Source: Holophagae bacterium (GTDB lineage Bacteria > Acidobacteriota > Thermoanaerobaculia > Thermoanaerobaculales > Sulfomarinibacteraceae). Taken from it: DNA of 8,517 nt. The notes beneath the pieces are model-generated. The model saw only the letters and a program-made list of their open reading frames with translations. It was not told the DNA's origin and searched no databases. Positions 1 to 5,614 of the stretch are shown here, in pieces. The stretch spans positions 1 through 8,517 of the forward strand of contig JAUWTC010000078.1 in the NCBI GenBank assembly GCA_030609785.1. The letters are read 5' to 3'. Position 1 is the stretch's first letter. Each line of letters starts with the position of its first letter. A program made the position numbers and the translations under genes.

Positions 1-1388
1 CCCTTCAGCCCGAAATACCCCGGATACTTGAGGGTCCTGGCATCGGTGCCTCCGTCCCAGCGCTCCTGGTGATACCGGATGAACGGAATCGCCGGCCCCA
101 GGATATCGACGCTTTCAATGATCTCCACACCGACCGTTACGTGACGCTCGATGATCTCCCGTTCGTCCAAGGAAAGAGGACCGGGTTTGTTGAGAATATG
201 CTCTGGAACGCCGATTTTTCCAACATCATGAAGAAGTGCGGCAAAGCGAAGCATCTCCAGTCTCGGCCCCACCAAACCCAGTTCTTTCCCGACGGCCACA
301 GCCAATTTGGCAACCCGCTGCACATGCCCCTGGGTCAACGGGTCCTTGGCTTCGACGGCCGCCGCAAGAGCTGTGACGACCCGTTCGAAGTTCTCCTGCA
401 ACAGCCGGCGGTGCTCATCCAATTCGCGTACCAGGGTGTCGGCCCTGCCCCACGCCAAGCCAACGACCAGGGCAGCACTCACGAAGACCAACAGGTTGAG
501 ATAGCTTGAGAACAACTCCACGAAAAATCCCATGCCTTCCTGGTGTGCCTGAATGCGAACGACTTGAATAACATAGGCAATTCCCGCAACGGCGTTAATC
601 TGCAGCGCCGCTCCCACCCCTCCCCTGACCGCCGCCCACAGGATGGGGATCAACAGCAACGCGGCGATCCAGTGCACCCCGAACAGCGCAAACCGAAGGG
701 TCAGCTCCATTCCAGCCAGGACGATACCGATCATCACCATCGGCTTCGCGACGGTGGCCGGGGATCCGATCCAACCCCGGTACAAGCGAACGAAATCTTC
801 AGCCAGCACGAGGTCCGGCCGCAAAGCCAACACGACCGGCACCGCCAACACCATGACGGCGACCAGATCACCGAGAAACCAGCCAAAAAAGGAAACGAAA
901 GCCCGTCCGACACTCATCTGCGGCTGACTCAACAGAATCAACGCCGGCAGGGCCACGAGCGCCGACACCAGGGTCGGCAGGATGGCGACAGCTCCCAAAA
1001 ACTGGATGCATCGATACTCGCTCGCTCGCAGCCGATTCACCACCAAGGCGGGTATCACGGCCTGCAGAGTTGCCGCGAATGCAAAGAACGCGATGCGGCC
1101 CGGCGTCGTCGACAGCCCCCACGGGGTCAGGCAAAAACCGATGAAGACCGCGCCGACACCCCACCACCTGAAGAACAGGCCCGCGAGGACCGCGACCGCC
1201 GAAGCCGGGAAGATCAGGGCCACGCTGCCCGCCACCTCGAATGCAATACACGCTCTGTTGAGCGTCGCGACACCCGCCGTTGTTGCAACCACTCCCAGCA
1301 GGATGGTCAGAACTCTGCCTGGGCCGACGCTCATCCAGTTTCGGACGGTCTCGAGAGTGGTTGAGGTGATTCCAAGGTTGGAGGTCAT
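1..1388 (-). CDS. MASE1-like membrane sensor with HD-GYP domain, partial (C-terminus beyond left edge)
   Basis: This is a predicted membrane-bound cyclic-di-GMP phosphodiesterase. I read 462 complete codons on the minus strand with no stop. Residues about 25-310 are very hydrophobic, with 7-9 membrane segments, and carry FFGWFLGDLVAVMV near 167-180, which resembles the W-x-GD signature of MASE1 sensors. A short linker (ELDEHRRLLQENFERV, 322-337) leads into the HD-GYP domain: VEAKDPLTQGHVQRVA (345-360, His355), the HD pair in LLHDVGKIG (385-393), NKPGPLSLDERE, ERHVTVG (His416) and YHQERWDGG (His440). Known HD-GYP enzymes open c-di-GMP with a metal centre built from such residues; activity here is inferred. 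The start at 1388 is preceded by GAAGG at 8 nt. An in-frame ATG at 1415 lacks a ribosome site. The usual DGxGYP motif is interrupted by about seven extra residues (see findings). The gene points away from the CPBP gene. Confidence 0.9.
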   Translation of the reverse strand, partial: MTSNLGITSTTLETVRNWMSVGPGRVLTILLGVVATTAGVATLNRACIAFEVAGSVALIFPASAVAVLAGLFFRWWGVGAVFIGFCLTPWGLSTTPGRIAFFAFAATLQAVIPALVVNRLRASEYRCIQFLGAVAILPTLVSALVALPALILLSQPQMSVGRAFVSFFGWFLGDLVAVMVLAVPVVLALRPDLVLAEDFVRLYRGWIGSPATVAKPMVMIGIVLAGMELTLRFALFGVHWIAALLLIPILWAAVRGGVGAALQINAVAGIAYVIQVVRIQAHQEGMGFFVELFSSYLNLLVFVSAALVVGLAWGRADTLVRELDEHRRLLQENFERVVTALAAAVEAKDPLTQGHVQRVAKLAVAVGKELGLVGPRLEMLRFAALLHDVGKIGVPEHILNKPGPLSLDEREIIERHVTVGVEIIESVDILGPAIPFIRYHQERWDGGTDARTLKYPGYFGLK

Positions 1389-1539
1389 ACCAAAAGCCTT
1401 CAATAAGGATATCATTGCTATCGATGATTCAGCCTGTGATGCCCGGTTGGTGGCGGCCGGGTTCACGACCCTGAAAACGAGTCAGGGACAACTGTCGCAG
1501 GACCATGTCGTCTCAGATCCTCCTGATGCAGCCCTTGCT

Positions 1540-1608
1540 CTCGACGGCATCTTCAACGACGGCTTCGAAACCGACGACAACTCGAGGTGGTCGTCGGTCA
1601 CGGGCTGA
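1540..1608 (+). pseudogene. Remnant of an exported protein's C-terminal tail (IF-DGFET-type motif)
   Basis: The plus-strand frame ending with TGA at 1606-1608 reads LDGIFNDGFETDDNSRWSSV followed by TG and stop. This closely resembles the short tail 'IFxDGFESGDTSAWS' found at the extreme C-terminus of many secreted proteins in Acidobacteriota and Xanthomonadales; I know this pattern from memory and could not search for it. Upstream, the same open frame runs antisense through the HD-GYP gene and shows no exported domain. It is therefore probably a leftover end of a gene lost by deletion, with the sequence back to about 1400 perhaps part of the same relic. A small real gene starting at a TTG or GTG near 1447-1450 is possible but has no visible ribosome site. 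Confidence 0.4.
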
Positions 1609-1688
1609 GAACTTTGCCGCTTGGAAAGCCATAGGGAAATACCAAAAGCTGGGAAGCAGTGACGCGAGGACGCTTGGATGTAAAGGTT

Positions 1689-1734
1689 TGAACGTCCAAC
1701 GCTCAACGTCCAACGCTCAACATCGAAGTTCGCG
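1689..1734 (+). repeat. Dispersed 46-bp repeat, copy 1
   Basis: The tract is built of the imperfect units AACGTCC and AACGCTC in alternation, followed by a tail ending CGAAGTTCGCG. It matches 7811-7856 in the same orientation at 43 of 46 positions, and its tandem part recurs inverted at 1877-1909. Translated forms (NVQRSTSN and similar) are familiar in short hypothetical proteins from environmental bacterial genomes. That indicates a genome-wide intergenic repeat rather than a coding sequence. Confidence 0.75.
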
Positions 1735-1876
1735 GGTTTGGTCACCGGTTATCTGGAGGCCGGTGTTCGGTGCCGGGGGTCTCGGTTCAGGTATCGGGGC
1801 GGAAAGGACAAATTTCACGCCCAAGCATCGACTGCTACCGTTTCATTTTTGTCCGACCAAGGGCGCAACATTCAAA

Positions 1877-1909
1877 GTTGAACGTTGGACGTTGGACGTT
1901 GAGCGTTCA
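1877..1909 (-). repeat. Dispersed repeat, copy 2 (inverted)
   Basis: The plus strand reads GTTGAACGTTGGACGTTGG and continues as GACGTTGAGCG; the reverse complement gives the same AACGTCC/AACGCTC units as copy 1. Lying about 140 bp from copy 1 in opposite orientation, the two could pair as arms of a long, imperfect stem-loop in RNA or single-stranded DNA. The conserved CGAAGTTCGCG tail of copies 1 and 3 is only vaguely present here. Confidence 0.7.
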
Positions 1910-1918
1910 TTTTGTGCA

Positions 1919-1951
1919 TTTTCGTGCCTTTTTGTGGCTATTCTTCTTGTG
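1919..1951 (+). repeat. T-rich repeat ('TGCCTTTTTGTGGCTAT' type), copy 1
   Basis: This 33-bp stretch, with almost no A on the plus strand, matches 3765-3797 at 27 of 33 positions without gaps, with TTGTGGCTAT shared exactly. It lies directly after dispersed repeat copy 2 and just upstream of the CPBP gene. I see no coding role. Confidence 0.55.
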
Positions 1952-1985
1952 GCTTTCTGCAAATGGCTGAGCTAGTCGCACTGTG

Positions 1986-1991
1986 TAGAAT
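1986..1991 (+). promoter_or_regulatory. Possible -10 element for a leaderless CPBP transcript
   Basis: TAGAAT, preceded by TG, fits the bacterial -10 pattern TAnnnT. Its last base is 7 bp before the GTG start at 1998, which would place transcription initiation at or next to the start codon. That agrees with the absence of a Shine-Dalgarno sequence there. I see no good -35 hexamer. The same GTGTAGAATC string occurs upstream of the gene starting at 6896. Confidence 0.3.
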
Positions 1992-1997
1992 CACCCA

Positions 1998-2957
1998 GTG
2001 GAACAACGGTCGTCGATTGGTCTGAAACGCAGTCTTGCGGAGGCAGCTGTCCTCTTGGGTGTATTCGTCTTCGACCAGTGGGTTTTGAGGGGACTCTCCA
2101 GCCCCCTGTTCGAGCTCCCCGCCCTCGTTGTTGTGGCCGCTGTCTTCGTGACGTCGATCAGGCGACGGGGAGGATTGGAACGGGTCCTGCCGCATCCCGT
2201 CGGGTCACCCCGTCGGGCATGGCTCGAGACGTTCGCCGCAACCGCCATCCCTGCCGTTGGGCTGCTGGTATGGAGCGTCGCGATCCGGGGGCCGTACGAT
2301 GAAATCCCCTTGAGACTCGCTCAGGCGAGCGCCCTGGGCCTTTCGGTATGGGTCGGCCAACATCTGGTCTGGGCAACCCTTCAGCAGGGCCTCCTCCAGT
2401 TGTTCTTCCGGCCCGTAATCGGCGAGATTCTCCGAAAACCGGTTGTCGCGACCGCAGCCGCAGGCCTGCTCTTCGGTCTTCTCCACCTCCCCTGCGCGAT
2501 TCTGGTTGTCTCGACCACGATTCTTGGGGCGATGTGGATGGTCCTCTTTTCTCGGCACAGGCGGATAGCGCCCCTCATCGTATCCCACGCCACCCTTGCT
2601 ACCCTCGCGTTCGTCGTATTACCACCCCAATGGAACTGCGAACTCAACGTCGGTGTCGTGGCCCAGAGAAAACAATCCAGATATCGCGTCCTCAGATTGC
2701 CGGAAACGCGGGAAATATTGGAGACCGTAACCTCCGACGACTATTTCAGAATTTCAGGCAGTACCGACAGGGACTTCATTAAATCACTGTATCGAGATAT
2801 GCTGAGCCGGGCCCCGGCTGATGCCGAGGTGCAACACTGGCTTGATCGTATGAACCAAGGCATTTCCCGAAACCGAATCGCCGTCGCTTTTGCCGGGAGC
2901 AAGGAATTTCGGATGGAGACCTTGAAGAAAACAGGCAGCACGAAAGGAAATCAATGA
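1998..2957 (+). CDS. CPBP (CAAX protease-like) membrane protein with QQ motif and C-terminal DUF4214 domain
   Basis: The 319-residue protein has an N-terminal membrane part (about 15-210) with 6-7 hydrophobic segments and a soluble tail. The membrane part resembles CPBP/Abi intramembrane proteases: WATLQQGLLQLFFRPV (125-140) lies where motif 1 (EExxxR) belongs, LLFGLLHLP (157-165, His163) is motif 2, and SHATLAT (196-202, His197) is motif 3. Both motif-1 glutamates are glutamine and the usual Asn/Asp of motif 3 is Thr, so proteolysis is doubtful. Residues about 258-305 (FIKSLYRDMLSRAPADAEV, HWLDRM, AVAFAGSKEF) match DUF4214, a domain common on surface and exported proteins. A TAG at 1986-1988 fixes GTG 1998 as the first possible start; no Shine-Dalgarno site is visible. 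The stop overlaps the next gene's ATG (ATGA), implying translational coupling. Confidence 0.8.
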   Translation: MEQRSSIGLKRSLAEAAVLLGVFVFDQWVLRGLSSPLFELPALVVVAAVFVTSIRRRGGLERVLPHPVGSPRRAWLETFAATAIPAVGLLVWSVAIRGPYDEIPLRLAQASALGLSVWVGQHLVWATLQQGLLQLFFRPVIGEILRKPVVATAAAGLLFGLLHLPCAILVVSTTILGAMWMVLFSRHRRIAPLIVSHATLATLAFVVLPPQWNCELNVGVVAQRKQSRYRVLRLPETREILETVTSDDYFRISGSTDRDFIKSLYRDMLSRAPADAEVQHWLDRMNQGISRNRIAVAFAGSKEFRMETLKKTGSTKGNQ

Positions 2958-3685
2958 CACCGACCACCGTTCAGAACCATATTCTGGTGACGCTCATCGC
3001 GATTGTACTGTCATGTGCTGCGGCCATGGGCGCCGCCCAGGATATTCAGACCATCACCCACGGAGACCGTGTCGATATCACCACGGCCCTGGTTCCCGGC
3101 AAGCTGACCCTCATTGATTTCTACGCCGACTGGTGCGGTCCCTGCCGTTCTCTCGCCCCCAAGCTGGACCGCCTGGCCACCGCCAACCCCGACGTCCTGA
3201 CCATCAGAAAGGTCGACATCATCAACTGGGACTCCGCCGTGGCTGCCCAGTACCGGCTCCAGTCCATTCCTCACCTCAAACTCTTTGACGAGAACGGACA
3301 ACTCCTGGCCGAGGGCGCCGCGGGCCATGTGATGGGCCTGCTGACGGACCGCCTCGGTGGCGCCGGCATGGAAGCACGGGCCGGCCGTTCAATGGCACCG
3401 ATGTTCATCATCGGCGGTCTGGCGGCTTTGGCCGTGTTTCTGGTCCTCCGGGGCAAGTCGGCGCCCAGCGCTCCCGCCCCGATCTCCGCCCCTGCTCCCC
3501 GACCCGGTGAAGCGGCCACCTCGGGCTGGTTCGTCATGATGCAGAACAGCCTCGAAGGCCCCTTCGCCGAAGAAGACCTCGAGGAGATGATGCGTCGTCG
3601 AGAAATCCCAGGGGATGCCAAGGCCCGGCGTCGCGGTCAGTCGACCTGGACGACTGTTGCGGAGTTAGTTGAACATTTGATGTAG
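2954..3685 (+). CDS. Exported, membrane-anchored thioredoxin with C-terminal GYF_2-like domain
   Basis: The 243-residue protein begins with a signal peptide (hydrophobic 10-25, likely cleavage near AMGAAQ, 24-29). Residues 33-135 form a thioredoxin domain with YADWCGPCRSLAPKL: the active-site WCGPC is at 60-64 and the cis-proline in SIPH at Pro106. A membrane helix (149-166), a Pro/Ala linker (169-185) and a GYF_2-like domain (GWFVMMQNSLEGPF, 191-204, continuing through ARRRGQSTWTTVAEL) follow. The expected topology is thioredoxin outside, GYF_2 inside the cytoplasm. The role is probably thiol-disulfide exchange in the envelope; the direction (reductase or oxidase) cannot be told, and no DsbD-like electron donor is nearby. 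AAAGGA lies 6 nt before the ATG, which overlaps the CPBP stop by 4 bp. Cys21 within LSC is a poor lipobox because of Leu at -2. Confidence 0.88.
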   Translation: MTPTTVQNHILVTLIAIVLSCAAAMGAAQDIQTITHGDRVDITTALVPGKLTLIDFYADWCGPCRSLAPKLDRLATANPDVLTIRKVDIINWDSAVAAQYRLQSIPHLKLFDENGQLLAEGAAGHVMGLLTDRLGGAGMEARAGRSMAPMFIIGGLAALAVFLVLRGKSAPSAPAPISAPAPRPGEAATSGWFVMMQNSLEGPFAEEDLEEMMRRREIPGDAKARRRGQSTWTTVAELVEHLM

Positions 3686-3708
3686 GCAGGCCGGCCAGGC
3701 GTCACAAT

Positions 3709-3726
3709 GCGGGGCGGGAGCCCCGC
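3709..3726 (+). terminator. GC-rich hairpin after the thioredoxin gene, possible terminator
   Basis: A perfect 7-bp stem, GCGGGGC with GCCCCGC, encloses the loop GGGA, beginning 23 bp after the thioredoxin stop. There is no T-run directly after it, so a rho-independent terminator is uncertain. The phrase GCGGGAGCCCCGCGCTCC also looks like a dispersed intergenic motif. Confidence 0.35.
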
Positions 3727-3764
3727 GCTCCAGGACGCTGTCCCAGGAGTCCATCTGGCTTCTC

Positions 3765-3840
3765 TTTTTGTGCCTTCTTGTGGCTATCTTCTTTGTGTTT
3801 CCTTTGCGCTATCTTTGCGCTCTTCGCGTTCTTTGCGGTT
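3765..3840 (+). repeat. T-rich repeat, copy 2, with short CTTTGCGCT tandem units
   Basis: The first 33 bp (3765-3797) match 1919-1951 at 27 positions. The stretch continues into four imperfect 9-bp units: CTTTGCGCT at 3802 and 3813, CTTCGCGTT at 3822 and CTTTGCGGT at 3831. The tract is strongly asymmetric, with very few A residues on the plus strand. Peptides read across it (FVPSCGYLLCVSFALSLRS) are familiar as spurious small proteins in environmental genomes. Confidence 0.55.
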
Positions 3841-3895
3841 CAATTGTGTTCTTGTTTTCCAAATTCGGCCTGGGCGCGGGTCCCCTGCCCACGCT

Positions 3896-3943
3896 GGTCG
3901 CTTCGCGACCTCCACGGCTTCGCCGTGATCGCCCTTCGGGCGA
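3896..3943. repeat. Three tandem 6-bp hairpins with TTC loops
   Basis: Three perfect hairpins sit nearly end to end: GGTCGC-TTC-GCGACC (3896-3910), CACGGC-TTC-GCCGTG (3913-3927) and TCGCCC-TTC-GGGCGA (3929-3943). The gaps between them are 2 and 1 nt. The stems differ in sequence while stem length and loop are identical, so structure rather than sequence is shared. They begin 12 bp beyond the glgA stop, between converging genes, so they could help end or protect transcripts from either side. Confidence 0.7.
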
Positions 3944-3955
3944 CGCGCGAGGTCC

Positions 3956-5443
3956 CTACCACGTCCTCGGCACTCGCCCCGTTCGACGATCGATCGCCCA
4001 CTGGTAGAATTCCTCATACCGTGCTGCCGAGTCCTCCCAGAGAAACCGCTTTTGCATCGCACGAATGCGCATCGTGTGGATCAGCTCGCGACGGTTATAC
4101 CAGGTCCACACGGCCCAACCGACGGTGTCGTAAATCGCACGCGGGGTCAGGAGATCAAAGACAAACCCGGTCCCTTCACCTGTTTTCGGATCGAGGTTTT
4201 CGACGGTATCCGCCAGTCCCCCGGTTCGATGAACGATAGGCAGCGTCCCGTAGCGTAGCGAATACATCTGATTGAGCCCACACGGCTCGTAATGGCTCGG
4301 CATCAAGAAGAAATCGCTGCCCGCTTCGATCAGGTGTGCCACACGGTTGTCAAAGGCCAGTCTGACTCCCAGATTCGGCAAGGCGGCATCGAGATTAGCC
4401 AGCTCCTCCTCACACCACTGATCGCCGGTCCCAAGAATGACAACATCGACCTCGTAGTCCGAGCAGATGTCGTGCAGCGAGCCGTGGGTCGGACCGCACA
4501 GCTCCCCAAAGCCCTTCTGGTCCGCCAGGCGGGACACGATGCCGATCATTGGACGCTCTGGGTCGTTGGGCAAGCCGAACGCCTTCTGAAGCGCCGCCTT
4601 GTTGATCGCCTTGCCGGCCATTGAATCCTCTGAATACTGCTGAGGTATGAGCGAGTCCTCTTCTGGGTTCCAGTCCTTGTAGTCCATGCCGTTGAGCACA
4701 CCGAAGAGATCATCGGACCGGTGCCGCAAAAGACCATTCAACTGGTGTCCGTGTTCGGCAGTCTGAATCTCACGGGCGTAGGTCGGTGACACCGTGGTCA
4801 GGATGTCGGCGTTTCGGAGTCCGGCCTTGAGCAGATTGAGCTTGCCGAAGAACTCGAAGCCCGAACCGTGGTAGTGCTCCCAATCCAACTGCGTGATGTG
4901 GATGTCTTCCTTGGGATAGACGCCCTGATAACCCAGGTTGTGAATGGTCAACACGCTTCCGGTCTTTTCGAAGGGGCCGATCTGTTCCCAGGTATTGAGG
5001 TAGACCGAACTCAAGGCGGCCGGCCAATCGTGACCGTGAATCACCTCAGGTATCCATCCCAGACTCTTGCACAGCTGAAATGCCCCACGGCATAACAGGG
5101 TGAAGCGTTGCACATTGTCCGGAAAGTCCGGTTCCGCCCGAGTGCCGTAGATGCCGTCCCGGCCGAAAAGCCCTTCGTGATCCAGCAGGTATACCGGTAC
5201 GTCGGCGCTTCCCGAACGCGTTTCATAGACGGCCGCCCACGTTTCTCCAAAACCCAGAGGCACTCCAAGGGGCCCGGCGACTTTCTCGCAGCCTTCGATG
5301 TCGATGCCGTAGTACCGCGGCATCACGACCCTGACATCGTGTCCCATGCGGGCCAATTCCGCCGAGAGAGCGGCGACCATGTCCGCGAGGCCCCCGGTCT
5401 TGGCCAGGGGCACGAATTCACTGGTGACCATCAGGATTCGCAT
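3956..5443 (-). CDS. glgA: Glycogen synthase (ADP-glucose type, GT5)
   Basis: GlgA adds glucose from a nucleotide sugar (normally ADP-glucose) to the non-reducing ends of alpha-1,4-glucan in the cytoplasm. The 495-residue protein has the usual length and two-domain GT-B layout. Visible landmarks are MRILMVTSEFVPLAKTGGLA at the N-terminus (Lys15 of the KTGGL motif), HGHDWP (136-141), IHNLGYQG (167-174), NGMD (251-254), SRLADQKG (304-311, Arg305 and Lys310), GTGD (338-341) and PSHYEPCGLNQ (382-392) with the catalytic-site glutamate at 386. The start at 5443 was chosen because GGAGG lies 5 nt upstream and family members start at MRIL; a longer frame from 5473 adds ten unrelated residues. The gene lies 171 bp downstream of the trans-sulfuration gene on the same strand, across a repeat array. 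No other glycogen gene is present here. Confidence 0.96.
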   Translation of the reverse strand: MRILMVTSEFVPLAKTGGLADMVAALSAELARMGHDVRVVMPRYYGIDIEGCEKVAGPLGVPLGFGETWAAVYETRSGSADVPVYLLDHEGLFGRDGIYGTRAEPDFPDNVQRFTLLCRGAFQLCKSLGWIPEVIHGHDWPAALSSVYLNTWEQIGPFEKTGSVLTIHNLGYQGVYPKEDIHITQLDWEHYHGSGFEFFGKLNLLKAGLRNADILTTVSPTYAREIQTAEHGHQLNGLLRHRSDDLFGVLNGMDYKDWNPEEDSLIPQQYSEDSMAGKAINKAALQKAFGLPNDPERPMIGIVSRLADQKGFGELCGPTHGSLHDICSDYEVDVVILGTGDQWCEEELANLDAALPNLGVRLAFDNRVAHLIEAGSDFFLMPSHYEPCGLNQMYSLRYGTLPIVHRTGGLADTVENLDPKTGEGTGFVFDLLTPRAIYDTVGWAVWTWYNRRELIHTMRIRAMQKRFLWEDSAARYEEFYQWAIDRRTGRVPRTW

Positions 5444-5472
5444 GGTGACCTCCGCTGCTGCTGTTACCGCCA

Positions 5473-5533
5473 CAGGTTACATTACAGGTTCCAGGTTGCA
5501 GGTCACAGGTTGCAGGTCGCAGGTCGCAGGTTA
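5473..5533 (+). repeat. Heptamer tandem array 1 (CAGGTYN units)
   Basis: Seven-base units follow each other: CAGGTTA, a shortened CATTA, CAGGTTC, CAGGTTG, CAGGTCA, CAGGTTG, CAGGTCG, CAGGTCG, CAGGTTA. The first five bases are constant in every complete unit; the last two vary. The array begins 30 bp upstream of the glgA start, in its likely leader or promoter. Heptamer short tandem repeats (STRR) are described from cyanobacteria; I do not claim this is the same family. Confidence 0.85.
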
Positions 5534-5543
5534 CATCGCCAAA

Positions 5544-5599
5544 GACTGAGACCTGAGACTTGAAGCCTGATACCTGAGACCTGAGACTTGAGACTTGAA
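5544..5599 (-). repeat. Heptamer tandem array 2 (opposed to array 1)
   Basis: Eight seven-base units on the plus strand: GACTGAG, ACCTGAG, ACTTGAA, GCCTGAT, ACCTGAG, ACCTGAG, ACTTGAG, ACTTGAA. On the minus strand they read mostly as CAGGTCT and CAAGTCT, so the core CAGGT of array 1 recurs in the opposite direction, with only about 10 bp between the arrays. The two can pair as a long imperfect stem. No frame across them looks coding. Confidence 0.8.
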
Positions 5600-5601
5600 C
5601 C

Positions 5602-5612
5602 GGGCTTCGCCC
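5602..5612. repeat. Short TTC-loop hairpin beside the trans-sulfuration gene stop
   Basis: GGGC-TTC-GCCC forms a 4-bp stem two bases beyond the TGA of the trans-sulfuration gene (minus strand). It has the same TTC loop as the hairpins at 3896-3943. It has no T-run and is short, so its role as a terminator is weak. Confidence 0.4.
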
Positions 5613-5614
5613 TG

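Larger units (their letters stand above)
1389..1997. other. Intergenic gap between divergent genes, with gene remnant and repeats
   Basis: This 609-bp gap separates the start of the HD-GYP gene (minus) from the start of the CPBP gene (plus), so it must hold both promoters unless transcripts run further. It contains a decayed exported-protein tail (ending 1608), a dispersed repeat copy (1689-1734), an inverted copy (1877-1909) and a T-rich repeat (1919-1951). I found no convincing intact gene. The short open frames across the repeats, reading as peptides like NVQRSTSN or DVERWTL, look like by-products of the repeats. Confidence 0.6.

Noticed and set aside
543..1364. A 273-codon plus-strand open frame rich in Gln, Arg, Asp and His
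   Set aside because: It lies antisense to the membrane part of the HD-GYP gene; the composition is what antisense of hydrophobic codons gives, and the minus strand encodes recognisable domains.
1482..1975. Short open frames reading NVQRSTSN or DVERWTL
   Set aside because: They are translations of the 46-bp repeat in several frames and both strands, which is the mark of repeat DNA and not of genes.
3707..4239. Several short plus-strand open frames with FVPSCGYLLCVSFALSLRS-like peptides
   Set aside because: They are made of repeat and hairpin sequence and run antisense into the end of glgA; no ribosome site or domain supports them.
5444..5473. A longer glgA start adding MAVTAAAEVT
   Set aside because: GGAGG is correctly placed for 5443, which gives the family-typical MRIL N-terminus; the longer start has no ribosome site and reaches the heptamer array.
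5473..5599. CRISPR array
   Set aside because: The units are 7 bp without spacers, so this is a simple tandem repeat pair.
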